A program made the position numbers and the translations under genes. From Deferribacteres bacterium (GTDB lineage Bacteria; Chrysiogenota; Deferribacteres; Deferribacterales; Geovibrionaceae): DNA of 64,000 nucleotides. Shown in pieces: positions 51,917 to 60,671 of this stretch. Location: positions 248,001 to 312,000 of the forward strand of contig JAEWZN010000007.1 in assembly GCA_023395255.1 (NCBI GenBank), read 5' to 3'. Positions within the stretch are counted from its first letter, which is position 1, and every line of letters begins with the position of its first letter. The notes under the pieces are model-generated. The model was not told the DNA's origin, searched no databases, and saw only the letters and a list, made by a program, of their open reading frames with translations.

Positions 51917-52621
51917 ATGAGATTTCATAAGATAAAACCAAAAAGAGTGAGCGACGAAATTTACAGACAGCTTAAAGATCTGGTGCTCAGCGGCGAACTT
52001 AAGCCCGGAGAAAAGCTGCCTTCCGAGCGCGAGCTTGCTGTGCAGATGGGGGTCAGCCGACCCACACTCAGGGAAGCTCTCCAGAAGCTTGAGGCTCACG
52101 GTTTTCTCAAGCAGATTCAGGGTGACGGCACTTATGTTCAGTCCGCCGCCTCCCCCGTGCTTTCACAGGCTTTTACCGAAATGCTCAACAAGGAGGATGC
52201 CATGGGTGATCTCATGGAACTCCGCAAAATCCTTGAAACATGGGCGGCAAGAGCCGCAGCGGAACGCGCCACGGATGAGGAGATAGAGCAGCTTGAGGAA
52301 TTTCTGCTGGAAATGGAGGATTCCGAAAAGGATTATGAAAGCGATGCCAGCTTTCACGCCCTCATCTCCTACGCATCCCACAATGTTCTCATTGTCCATG
52401 TGATGAACACTATTTATGAGTGGATAACCAAAGTCACCTTCGAGGTTCGCAGGCATATAAGAGCCACAGGCGGCACAAAAGAGGTAGACAGTCTCCACCG
52501 GAAGATAGTTGACTCAATAAAGAGCCGGAACCCCGAAAAGGCATACGAATATATGCTGGAACACATGGAATATGTGGAGAAGCAGCTTGAGAGCATGAAT
52601 ATAAAAGTTCCGCACATCTGA
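51917..52621 (+). CDS. GntR-family transcriptional regulator, FadR/FCD subfamily
   Basis: 234 residues. The N-terminal winged helix-turn-helix (DEIYRQLKDLVLSGELKPGEK, quoted in part: VLSGELKPGEKLPSEREL) is followed by the all-helical FCD ligand domain (MELRKILETWAARAAAER, DASFHALISYASHN, LHRKIVDSI), whose His and Asp residues usually hold a metal near the effector. Members such as PdhR and LldR control organic-acid metabolism. No metabolic operon is adjacent; glycosyltransferase genes follow on the same strand. Confidence 0.93.
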   Translation: MRFHKIKPKRVSDEIYRQLKDLVLSGELKPGEKLPSERELAVQMGVSRPTLREALQKLEAHGFLKQIQGDGTYVQSAASPVLSQAFTEMLNKEDAMGDLMELRKILETWAARAAAERATDEEIEQLEEFLLEMEDSEKDYESDASFHALISYASHNVLIVHVMNTIYEWITKVTFEVRRHIRATGGTKEVDSLHRKIVDSIKSRNPEKAYEYMLEHMEYVEKQLESMNIKVPHI

Positions 52622-52692
52622 TTTTACTGAAATGTTTCCATAATACCGCTATTGTGATAGTCTTCTTCTTAGGGACAAAATGGTGGTGAATA

Positions 52693-54228
52693 TTGAAGAG
52701 TGCATTAAAATACCTGCTGCTCTGTCTGCTTATTTTTTTCAGCTTTTTCTTCGGCGCGGCTTCAAACCCTCTTTTTGATACATCAGAAGGCACGTTCGCT
52801 CAGGGCTCCATGACTATGGCGCAGGGGGGCGATTTCCTTACGCCGTACATGGACGGCAGGCCTGATTTTGATAATCCGCCCCTTATATACTGGCTCCAGA
52901 CTGCTTCCATTAACCTTTTCGGAGCAGGAGAGCTTGCCTTTCGCCTCCCTTCCGTTCTGGCTTCCTGCGGATGGGTTCTGCTCATTCTGTTTTTTGTCAA
53001 GGATACCAGAAACGAGGAGATGGCGTTTAATTCCGCATTTATAACCTGTTCATCCGTTATCGTTTCCGTATTCGCAAAGCTTGCCGTGGCGGATATTCTG
53101 CTGAATATGTTTCTTGCGGGCTCTATGTTTGCCGTCTACAGGCATTTTGAAACAGGGCGGAAAAAGTATGTTTACCTGGCATTTGCCGCTGCCGGTCTCG
53201 GTGCTGTGACCAAGGGGCCTGTTGCCGCTTTGGTTCCCTTTGCAGTGAGTGCGCTGTTTTTTCTCTCCGCCGGAAGAATGAAGGAGTGGGTAAGGGCTGT
53301 CTTTTCTCCTGTGGGGATTGGAATAATGCTCCTTGTGGCTCTGCCCTGGTATATTGTTGAGTACATGGAATACGGCGATGCTTTTATAAACGGCTTCCTT
53401 GCGAAAAATAACCCCGGAAGGTTCAGCGGGGCGGCAGAAGGGCAGGGGGGCGGCTTCGCATATTACATTCCGCTTCTGCTTGCCGGTCTTCTGCCCGGAA
53501 CATCGCTTCTGTTCAGTGTTCTGAAAAGGCTGCGCCCGCTTTGGAACGATTTTTTCTCCAGATACATGATGATCTGGTTCTTTTTCGTATTCATATTTTT
53601 CGCCCTCAGCGGAACCAAGCTTCCCCATCTTATCCTCAGCGGGATGACCCCGCTTTTCATCCTCTGCGCCTATGTTTTTAACAACCACAGGAGAAAGGTG
53701 CTTTTTGCCGTTCCTGTTTTTATATATTTTGCCGTTCTGCTTTGTCTGCCTTTTATCATCCCTTCCATTGCCGCGAAGGTGAACAGCACAGCCTCCGCGG
53801 AAATGCTGCTGGAGGCGGCACGCAGGCTTGATATGTCATACACTGTTCCGGTTGCGGCCATGCTTGCCGTGTCGCTGGTTATGAGCTTCATCAGAACCCT
53901 CAGCTACAGAACCTTTGTGGCTGTTCTGGCATTTTTTACGGTTATTTCGCTTAATGTAATGTACATCCCCCTTGTGGCGGATATTAAGCAGGCTCCGGTC
54001 AAGGAGGCTGCTCTGTACACGGCAGAGAGAAATATTAAGGTCAACCTCTGGACAGCCAGTGTGCCGTCTTTTAATGTGTATTACGGAAAGAACGCAGATA
54101 AAAATCTCCCGGATGAAGGCGGCTTTGTATTTATCGACTCTGATAAAACAGGAAAAATCGGGCGGCCCTATGTTACAATAAAAGAGTGGGCGGGTTATCG
54201 TCTGATACAGGTTGCGGAGGCAGAATGA
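52693..54228 (+). CDS. glycosyltransferase family 39 (ArnT-like), inner membrane
   Basis: 511 residues with about a dozen hydrophobic segments. The N-terminal periplasmic loop TSEGTFAQGSMTMAQGGDF and FDNPPLIYWLQTASINLFG match the GT39/PMT superfamily loop with catalytic acidic residues (Asp/Glu near residues 28-60). Family members move a sugar from polyprenyl phosphate to lipid A or protein. It overlaps the following GT2 gene by 4 bp; that enzyme would make the lipid-linked sugar. The TTG start is preceded by GGTGGTG. Confidence 0.88.
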   Translation: MKSALKYLLLCLLIFFSFFFGAASNPLFDTSEGTFAQGSMTMAQGGDFLTPYMDGRPDFDNPPLIYWLQTASINLFGAGELAFRLPSVLASCGWVLLILFFVKDTRNEEMAFNSAFITCSSVIVSVFAKLAVADILLNMFLAGSMFAVYRHFETGRKKYVYLAFAAAGLGAVTKGPVAALVPFAVSALFFLSAGRMKEWVRAVFSPVGIGIMLLVALPWYIVEYMEYGDAFINGFLAKNNPGRFSGAAEGQGGGFAYYIPLLLAGLLPGTSLLFSVLKRLRPLWNDFFSRYMMIWFFFVFIFFALSGTKLPHLILSGMTPLFILCAYVFNNHRRKVLFAVPVFIYFAVLLCLPFIIPSIAAKVNSTASAEMLLEAARRLDMSYTVPVAAMLAVSLVMSFIRTLSYRTFVAVLAFFTVISLNVMYIPLVADIKQAPVKEAALYTAERNIKVNLWTASVPSFNVYYGKNADKNLPDEGGFVFIDSDKTGKIGRPYVTIKEWAGYRLIQVAEAE

Positions 54229-55181
54229 AACTTTCAGTCGTGGTTCCTCTTTACAACGAAGAGGCGAGCATAAAGCCGTTTCTGGAAAAGACCAGAAGCG
54301 CTCTTTCAGACATAGATTACGAGATCATCCTTGTGGATGACGGCTCACGGGATAAAACCGTGGAGATGGTGGAACAGTATGCTGATGAACGAACGCTTCT
54401 GATCCGCTTTAAGCGCAACTTCGGGCAGACACCTGCTATGGCGGCCGGAATAGACTATGCAGACGGTGACTACATAGCCACAATAGACGGCGATTTGCAG
54501 AATGATCCCGAAGATATACCCGCAATGATAGAAAAGCTTGAGCGCGAAGGGCTGGACGTTGTGGCGGGAAGAAGGCTGAAAAGACAGGACGGCTTCATAC
54601 TGCGCAAGCTCCCCAGCAGCATAGCCAACAAGCTCATAGCCCGCCTTACAGGGGTTTACATTCATGACTACGGCTGTACACTGAAGCTGTTTAAACAGGA
54701 CATAGCAAAAAACCTCGGCCTCTACGGGGAGATGCACAGGTTCATCCCTGTTCTTGCCGTGCTTCAGGGGGCGAAGATTGATGAAATGGATGTGCGCCAC
54801 CATCCCCGGAGATATGGTCAGTCAAAATACGGAATAGCCAGAACCACAAAGGTTATAAGCGATCTGATGCTTGTCCTTTTCCTTAAGAAATATTCACAGC
54901 GCCCCATGCACCTTTTCGGCACTCTGGGTTTTTTCGGTCTTTTTTTCGGCATGCTTATCAACCTGTATATGATAGTCCTCAAGCTGTTCGGGCAGAATAT
55001 CTGGGGCAGACCGCTTCTTCTTCTGGGTGTTGTGCTGACACTGGGGGGTATACAGCTTGTGTCTTCCGGCTTTATCGCAGAGCAGGTGCTGAGAACATAT
55101 TTTGAAAGTCAGGATAAGAAACCTTACATAATAAAAGAGGTCAAGGAGTTTTCGGAACTCCGGCGGCAAGGTGTTCCCTGA
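54225..55181 (+). CDS. polyprenyl-phosphate glycosyltransferase, GT2 (ArnC/DPM1-like)
   Basis: 318 residues. The GT-A domain has VVVPLYNEEASI, IILVDDGSRDKT and the DXD region IDGDLQNDPEDIP. Two C-terminal hydrophobic segments (about 230-285) anchor it in the inner membrane. It likely charges undecaprenyl phosphate with a sugar used by the GT39 enzyme. ATG 54225 overlaps the GT39 stop (ATGA) and has GGAGG ahead. Its 3' end overlaps the convergent TPR gene by 41 bp. Confidence 0.9.
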   Translation: MKLSVVVPLYNEEASIKPFLEKTRSALSDIDYEIILVDDGSRDKTVEMVEQYADERTLLIRFKRNFGQTPAMAAGIDYADGDYIATIDGDLQNDPEDIPAMIEKLEREGLDVVAGRRLKRQDGFILRKLPSSIANKLIARLTGVYIHDYGCTLKLFKQDIAKNLGLYGEMHRFIPVLAVLQGAKIDEMDVRHHPRRYGQSKYGIARTTKVISDLMLVLFLKKYSQRPMHLFGTLGFFGLFFGMLINLYMIVLKLFGQNIWGRPLLLLGVVLTLGGIQLVSSGFIAEQVLRTYFESQDKKPYIIKEVKEFSELRRQGVP

Positions 55182-56010
55182 TCTGGGCGCTTCTTGTTAC
55201 CGAATATTTCTTAAGCTCTGCTCCGGCAGCCGCGGCGGCTGTTATTTCGTACAGAAATACTGCCTCGGCATAATCCTCTTCCATATCAGCGGCCCTTGCC
55301 CTTGAGAAAGAAATGAAAGGGTCTGCCGGGTTAAGCCTGTAGGCTTCCTTGTACATCAGAACCGCTTTTCCCGTATTTCCGGATGCTTCATACGCCAGTC
55401 CGGCTGCGTTCATAAGTTTTCCGCTGCCCTTTATCTCCAGCGCTTCAAAGAGAACAACGGCAGCCCTGTGGGCTGATGCCTTAACCGCCGCCTCAATCAC
55501 ATCCGCCAGAATATCCGCATCCGCAGCCGGGGCGAGCAATGCCGCTTTTTCCGCCTCACCGCAGAGGAGGAGGGCAGTCATGTAATGAGAGAGGATGTTT
55601 CTGTCTTTTTTAAGGGAGTACGCCCTTTCCAGATAGACGGAGGCCTTGGCGCAGTCACCGCTGTTCAGTGCCTTAATGCCGGATGCGGCCTCCCTGTGCG
55701 CCTTTGATGCGCTGTCCTCAATGAACGGGGGTTCCGGCGCGGTCAGGGGGGCAGTCTGCACTGCGGGCTGACCGGTTTTTTTCAGAGCGGGTTTTTCCGC
55801 CTCGTTCCTGAGCCTTATATATAAATCATCCGGCAGAACCGCTGCGCTCTTTGGCGCAGTTTTTTCTTTCAGGCCGGAATCAGCGAAGGATAATTCCCTC
55901 TCTGCGCTTTCTGCGGGTGCTTCTGTATTTGGCGGCTCAGGCTGAAACTTGCTGCCGGCAAAAAAACCTATGCACAGAGCCGTGAGTGAGGAGGCTATCA
56001 GCTTTTTCAA
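55141..56010 (-). CDS. TPR protein of the pilus locus, MshN-like
   Basis: 289 residues. An N-terminal hydrophobic segment (IASSLTALCIGFFAG) is followed by a Pro/Glu-rich linker and then TPR-type helices from about residue 110 (SGIKALNSGDCAKASVYLERA, GLAYEASGNTGKAVLMYKEA). In MSHA pilus operons a TPR protein, MshN, sits after the secretin; position and build match, sequence alone would not prove it. Overlaps the secretin gene start-stop by 4 bp. Confidence 0.75.
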   Translation of the reverse strand: MKKLIASSLTALCIGFFAGSKFQPEPPNTEAPAESAERELSFADSGLKEKTAPKSAAVLPDDLYIRLRNEAEKPALKKTGQPAVQTAPLTAPEPPFIEDSASKAHREAASGIKALNSGDCAKASVYLERAYSLKKDRNILSHYMTALLLCGEAEKAALLAPAADADILADVIEAAVKASAHRAAVVLFEALEIKGSGKLMNAAGLAYEASGNTGKAVLMYKEAYRLNPADPFISFSRARAADMEEDYAEAVFLYEITAAAAAGAELKKYSVTRSAQIREHLAAGVPKTP

Positions 56011-57524
56011 ATGTTTATCACCGATGTTTTTATGAAAATCACAAGCTCTTTCTTTACCTTCCGCTTGTTTACCGATTTAAACAGGTTGCCCACAAGGGGC
56101 ATGTCGCCGAGGAAGGGAACCCGCTGTTCGGTGTTCTCCTCATAGTTGTCTATCATTCCGCCCAGAACAACCGTTTCGCCGTTGCGGACATTGAGAACAG
56201 TGCCCGCCTCCTTCAGGTTAAGAACGGGGAAGCTTGCCACAATCTCCCCCTCCTCGCCAAGCTGAACCTTGTCCTTTTCAGCCATGGTTGAGACGGGGAT
56301 AATATTCAGGGTTATTGTTCCGTCATCGTGTATGTAAGGGGTAACGCCGAGCATTATACCGTCCAGAATGGTTATCCTGTTGTAGCTGACAACGCGGCGG
56401 AGGTCTTCACCGTCCTCAACGTTCTTTTCCCAGTAGGGGATAAGGCTGCCTGAGGAGATTATCGCGCTCTGACCGTTTACAACACGTATCCGCGGGTTTC
56501 CGAGGGTTTCTATCTTGCCCTGCTGGGAGATAAGATTAAGCAGACCGTTTGCACCGCCGGATGCGTATGAGATTGCCGCGACAGGAGTAAGACCTATGTT
56601 CTCAAGCGCCGCTGCGCTGGAGGTCGCGAAGTTCTGCCTGTAGCGGAGCTGGTCGTTGAAGAAAAAATTATCCCAGTTTATGCCGTAGGAATTTATGTCG
56701 TTAAGTGTCACTTCCACCATTTTGGCTTCTATGAGCACCTGCTTTGATGTCTCTTTCAGCACGGAGTCCATATATTTGTCTATAAGCTGTATCTTGCCTC
56801 TGCCCGCCTGAACAGTGAGTATGCCTGTGAACATATTGAGGCTGAACCCCTCTCCGGACGGGGAGAACTCCGCAGTTTTAGTGTCGCTGCCGGAGTCTGT
56901 GTTCCTGCCGGGGAAAATTATGCTGCGCACCCCTTCGGTTATCTGTCTGTACAGGTCGTTCCGTTCTCCGGGGTTGGTGAATTCGAGGTTGTATGAACCT
57001 GCCATAGTACCGGCGCTTTCAGCCGCGCCGCCGATTATATCCCCGCCCAGTCTGGATGAGTAGGCAGTGACGGTGTGGACATACGGGATCTTATATGTTT
57101 TTGCAGTCAGCGGTCTTATGCGGAGTATGTTGCCGTCAGTCTCAAAGTAGATTCCGGCTGTTTCAGTGATGATGTTCAGTGCCTCCCTTGCGGGCAGGCG
57201 GTTGAGGTTAAGGGTGACGGGTCTGTTGATGTCTATTTCGGGGCTTATCATAAGGTTCATGCCCGATTCGGCCGCTGCCATGTAAAGGATTGAGGACAGC
57301 GGTGCTTCAACGGCGCTTACGGTTATGTAGCGTCCTTCAAGGGGATCGGGCTTTTTGAGTTCCCCGCCGAAAACAGGCGGCGGCGGAGGCGGCAGCCTTA
57401 CTTCCTTCTGCTCAGATTTTGCAGGTTCTTCCGTCTGCGCCGCAGGGGGCTCCGGCTTTTTAGCGGAGCAGGCGAAGATAAAAATCATAGTGAACATAAC
57501 TGTCAGAAGCTTACGGCAATCCAT
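56007..57524 (-). CDS. mshL: MSHA/type IV pilus secretin (MshL/PilQ-like)
   Basis: 505-residue outer-membrane lipoprotein channel. Lipobox IFIFAC at about residue 19. A secretin/TonB short N-terminal domain lies about 65-130 (APLSSILYMAAAESG, LPAREALNII). The C-terminal secretin domain begins near QVLIEAKMVEVTLND and ends with VVLGGMIDNYEENTEQRVPF (quoted in part) and FLGDMPLVGNLFKS. It would form the pore for the pilus or pseudopilus. Central gene of a five-gene overlapping operon. Confidence 0.93.
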   Translation of the reverse strand: MDCRKLLTVMFTMIFIFACSAKKPEPPAAQTEEPAKSEQKEVRLPPPPPPVFGGELKKPDPLEGRYITVSAVEAPLSSILYMAAAESGMNLMISPEIDINRPVTLNLNRLPAREALNIITETAGIYFETDGNILRIRPLTAKTYKIPYVHTVTAYSSRLGGDIIGGAAESAGTMAGSYNLEFTNPGERNDLYRQITEGVRSIIFPGRNTDSGSDTKTAEFSPSGEGFSLNMFTGILTVQAGRGKIQLIDKYMDSVLKETSKQVLIEAKMVEVTLNDINSYGINWDNFFFNDQLRYRQNFATSSAAALENIGLTPVAAISYASGGANGLLNLISQQGKIETLGNPRIRVVNGQSAIISSGSLIPYWEKNVEDGEDLRRVVSYNRITILDGIMLGVTPYIHDDGTITLNIIPVSTMAEKDKVQLGEEGEIVASFPVLNLKEAGTVLNVRNGETVVLGGMIDNYEENTEQRVPFLGDMPLVGNLFKSVNKRKVKKELVIFIKTSVINI

Positions 57525-58033
57525 CTGTCACCCCATTTGCCTTTAAGAAGAATCCTGCGTGTATCAATACGCGCTATGTGTTCGTCTTCGGAGATTTTAT
57601 CTCCTCTGTGGTATATTTTACCGTTAATTACGGCGAATGTCCTGTCTTCCCCTTTGAGGATGGAGCTTATTCTGTATTTAGGCGGGCCTTCGGGCTCTTC
57701 CCTCACCGCTGCGGCCTCTGCGGGTCTGGCATCTTCTTCGGCTGCGAGCTTTTCGTATATGTCAGAATTATCAAACTGGGCTATCAGCCCGCCGTCATCC
57801 AGAGGGCGCAGTGTGAAGCGTTCCGTTTTTTCAGGCAGGGCGGCACTGCTGAGGCGGAAGGCCTGATCGCTGTATGCCCGCAAAGCGCTGTCGGCAGAGG
57901 AGGGCAGGCGTTCTATTCGTTTTTCCGCAGGCATAATGAGGTACTCGCCGCCGAGGGAAACGCCGTATACAGCGCCGAAGGCTATCACAAAAGGAAGAGC
58001 AATCATCAGGAGCTCCTTAATGCCCGCTCTCAT
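57503..58033 (-). CDS. pilus assembly protein, PilP/MshK-like
   Basis: 176 residues: one N-terminal membrane segment (ELLMIALPFVIAFGAVYGV), a linker, and a C-terminal domain YRISSILKGEDRTFAVINGK with GDKISEDEHIARI, the beta-domain pattern of PilP/GspC/MshK proteins that dock with the secretin. It overlaps the secretin gene by 22 bp and the PilO-like gene by 4 bp. Confidence 0.78.
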   Translation of the reverse strand: MRAGIKELLMIALPFVIAFGAVYGVSLGGEYLIMPAEKRIERLPSSADSALRAYSDQAFRLSSAALPEKTERFTLRPLDDGGLIAQFDNSDIYEKLAAEEDARPAEAAAVREEPEGPPKYRISSILKGEDRTFAVINGKIYHRGDKISEDEHIARIDTRRILLKGKWGDRWIAVSF

Positions 58034-58539
58034 TTGCCGCCTCCGTAAAATGGCTGGATTATCTCCGCCGTGACGTTTATGTATCTTTCCTTTTCAGTGC
58101 TGATGAAGGCTGTGCTCTCTATTATGAAAACGGGGGCAGCGGAGTTTTCCATATATTCCAGCAGTATGGCCAGTTCGGTCGGTGTTTTCGGCGTGAAGCG
58201 GAATGAAACCCGGCTGCGGAATGCGCTGTCGGTTTTCTGCATGGGGGTGACAACTTTTGCATCGTATTTCTTGAGAAAGCTGTCCAGCGCATCCAGAAAC
58301 CACTTGCGGGCATCACTCTCGGAGAAAATGAATATATCCGCATTTTCCGCAGCTTCGTGCAGGGCATCAATTTTTTCCCCTGCTTTTTCTGCGTTGAGCA
58401 CCGCAGCGCGCGCATTAATATCCGCCAGAGCCGTATCCGCGGCGTTATTGAGCCTCAGCGCGGTTAAGCCTATGCCCGCTGTGGCGGCGCATGCGGCAAG
58501 GAGCAGAAGAAACAGCCTGTAGCTGCCCAGTATCTTCAT
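58030..58539 (-). CDS. pilus assembly protein, PilO/MshJ-like
   Basis: 169 residues with one N-terminal membrane helix (YRLFLLLLAACAATAGIGL), a coiled-coil stretch and a ferredoxin-like periplasmic domain (SRVSFRFTPKTPTELAILL, VFIIESTAFIS). This is the PilO/GspM-type build. Overlaps both neighbours by 4 bp. Assigned mainly from operon order. Confidence 0.78.
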   Translation of the reverse strand: MKILGSYRLFLLLLAACAATAGIGLTALRLNNAADTALADINARAAVLNAEKAGEKIDALHEAAENADIFIFSESDARKWFLDALDSFLKKYDAKVVTPMQKTDSAFRSRVSFRFTPKTPTELAILLEYMENSAAPVFIIESTAFISTEKERYINVTAEIIQPFYGGGK

Positions 58540-59879
58540 TCCTCCGCCCCCTGAGCTTTTATGCTGAGTTTCACATGGGCTGTGAGGTCGTCATAGCTGA
58601 ATCTGCTTTCGTTTTTAACGCTGTATTTCAGGGACTGCAGGCGGTTTATCTCCGCCTTTATCTCCTCCTCAAACTCTGTGAGGGAGTTGAGAGTGCCGAA
58701 CTCCTTTGAGGAGGCAACTACAAGGGGGTCTGTCCTGCTGATTATCACCCTGTCAAACCCTATGTGCATTATAAGCGGCTCCACAGCCTGCAAGTGCCTT
58801 ATGGGGTTTTTGTTTCTGTCAGAGAGAAGTTCAAGGTAGGTAAGCAGATACCCGGAAGAAGGCGAGGAGGCGAGAAGCTCCGCTGTTTTTTCCCTGTCAG
58901 TCCGCAGGGCGGAAGCGGCTTTTGTGAGTTTCTCCGTCTTTGTTTTGTAGGAGGAGAACATATGGAGATTCAGTGCTGTGAATGCAACAAGAAGCATCAG
59001 AAGGAGCGAGTTGAGAACCAGCATTGTTTTTGCGAATGCCTTCTTCTTTCTGTATTTTTCGGGTGTAAAGTCAAACTTTGCTCCGTTCAGCACAGCACCG
59101 AATGGGAGTATTATTTTATGAAACGCATCAAACGTGCATTCGCTGAGCAGTCCGTCGGGAGCGGCGCAGACGGCCTGCACTGTCTGTGCTTTGCGTACTT
59201 CGTCCGCCGTGTGCCCGTCTGTTGCGAACAGGCCGGAGAGCAGCAGCAGGTCAGGGCTTATGCCCCTGTTTCTTGTGATGTAGGCCATAGTCAGGTCAAG
59301 CTCGTCTGCAAGTGCTGTTCCGTCCTGACACGGGGCGGTTCTGGCGTATAATATGTTCTCTCCGGCTGAGGCGGTGATTATTACTTTATTTTCATCCGCA
59401 TATGCATGAACAACGGTTCTGTCCGGGTACTGGGCAGCGCTTATCCCGCAGAGGGCGGCGGGGGAGAGTGTGAATATATCCGCGGCGGTGCGCTGTTCAT
59501 AGTCCAGTCCGCTCTCCTGCTCGTATGTTCTGTCAGGCATTATGTATACCGGGCATGCCTTTTCGCCTGGGTCTGCGGTGTTTGAGCATTTCCCGAAGAC
59601 AGCGGTGCTTCTTTCGCCGGACTTCATGGACTTTGATTTAAGAAAAAGCCTGAGAGATGAGCCTTTCAGCGCGGCGGGAGCATACACTGCCTCGGCGGAG
59701 AAATCAGGGCAGCCGCAGCAGATAACCAGTGATTCGCTCCCCTTTACGGAAAGCAGGTCATCCGCCTTTGCGGAGAATACCCCCGAAAGGACGAAGAGCC
59801 CTTTTCTCTTTTCAAAAAGGGCGGCGCGGGACGCTGTGTCCGTTCTGTTTCCTTCAAACTCTGCGGCTAAAAATTTCAT
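58536..59879 (-). CDS. PilM-PilN-like fused protein (MshI-like)
   Basis: 447 residues. The first 270 or so resemble a degenerate actin-like PilM domain (VIITASAGENILYART, ADELDLTMAYITRNRG, GAVLNG). Then comes a membrane helix (LVLNSLLLMLLVAFTALNL) and a PilN-like coiled coil and periplasmic domain. In MSHA systems MshI combines these roles. It is first of the five minus-strand genes; the pilus ATPase and platform genes are not in the window. Confidence 0.78.
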   Translation of the reverse strand: MKFLAAEFEGNRTDTASRAALFEKRKGLFVLSGVFSAKADDLLSVKGSESLVICCGCPDFSAEAVYAPAALKGSSLRLFLKSKSMKSGERSTAVFGKCSNTADPGEKACPVYIMPDRTYEQESGLDYEQRTAADIFTLSPAALCGISAAQYPDRTVVHAYADENKVIITASAGENILYARTAPCQDGTALADELDLTMAYITRNRGISPDLLLLSGLFATDGHTADEVRKAQTVQAVCAAPDGLLSECTFDAFHKIILPFGAVLNGAKFDFTPEKYRKKKAFAKTMLVLNSLLLMLLVAFTALNLHMFSSYKTKTEKLTKAASALRTDREKTAELLASSPSSGYLLTYLELLSDRNKNPIRHLQAVEPLIMHIGFDRVIISRTDPLVVASSKEFGTLNSLTEFEEEIKAEINRLQSLKYSVKNESRFSYDDLTAHVKLSIKAQGAEE

Positions 59880-59939
59880 AAATAAAAATACAACAACATA
59901 TGAAGGAAGACAAACAGGAAAAGATGAAAGATCATTTTA

Positions 59940-59968
59940 TTGTTTAGACGCTTTAATGCTGATATGAT
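59940..59968 (+). promoter_or_regulatory. possible promoter for the prepilin gene
   Basis: TTGTTT, 17-bp spacer, TATGAT, about 30 bp before the prepilin ATG. The -10 is good and the -35 weak. Confidence 0.5.
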
Positions 59969-59997
59969 GGGTTTGAGAAAAAAAAGCGGGTATTCAT

Positions 59998-60615
59998 ATG
60001 AGCAGAAAAGGTTTTACTCTGGTGGAGATGGCGGTTGTTCTGGTTATTATCGGAATAATCCTCGGCATGGTGGTAAAGGGGAGAGAGCTTGTTCAGGGCG
60101 CAAAGACCAAGAGCTTCATCGTTGATGTGAAAAACCTTGAAAATATCCAGTACACATTTTACGACCGCTTCGGCAGATTCGCCGGAGACTGTGACCGTGA
60201 CGGGCTTGTGGACGAAAAGGGGCTGGCTCTGGCACTCAGCGACTTTGACGGAACCCCTTCGGGCTTATGTGCGGAAGGCACAGCGCAGGACGATCCGGAT
60301 ACAGCTTACAGCGAGCTTAAGGCGGTTGGCATGCTTTCAGATGAAAGCAATTCGGCTCTTGCCTCTATGAAGGGCGGGTTCGGCTTTGCTTATTTCGCTC
60401 AGGATGCTGACGGCAAAAACGTGATAGTGCTCAGGGAAGTTCCCTGCTATGCGGCAGTGGGCCTTGATACGGCGATAGATAAAACAATGGACGGAACCAA
60501 AGGAAAGGTCAAAGCCGGTGTTCTGGGCAGTTCCGCATGGACAGCGGAAGGGATGTGCGGCAGCAACCTCACCGATGGTACAGTGGGCACTGTGCTTTAT
60601 TATTACGACAGATAA
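59998..60615 (+). CDS. type IV prepilin-like protein
   Basis: 205 residues. The short leader MSRKG is cut before Phe6 by prepilin peptidase; FTLVEMAVVLVIIGIILGM follows with Glu at mature position 5. The rest is a soluble head domain with paired cysteines. Divergent from the pilus assembly operon and separated from it by 118 bp, so it is probably a major or minor subunit of that system. A terminator follows, indicating a single-gene unit. Confidence 0.93.
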   Translation: MSRKGFTLVEMAVVLVIIGIILGMVVKGRELVQGAKTKSFIVDVKNLENIQYTFYDRFGRFAGDCDRDGLVDEKGLALALSDFDGTPSGLCAEGTAQDDPDTAYSELKAVGMLSDESNSALASMKGGFGFAYFAQDADGKNVIVLREVPCYAAVGLDTAIDKTMDGTKGKVKAGVLGSSAWTAEGMCGSNLTDGTVGTVLYYYDR

Positions 60616-60622
60616 AGTGCGC

Positions 60623-60663
60623 CGAAGCAGTCTTCGGTATGCGTTAAAGACTGCTTCGTTTTT
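60623..60663 (+). terminator. intrinsic terminator after the prepilin gene
   Basis: Stem CGAAGCAGTCT/AGACTGCTTCG, loop of 14 bases, then TTTTT. It lies between convergent prepilin and kdsA. Confidence 0.9.
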
Positions 60664-60671
60664 CAGGTCTG

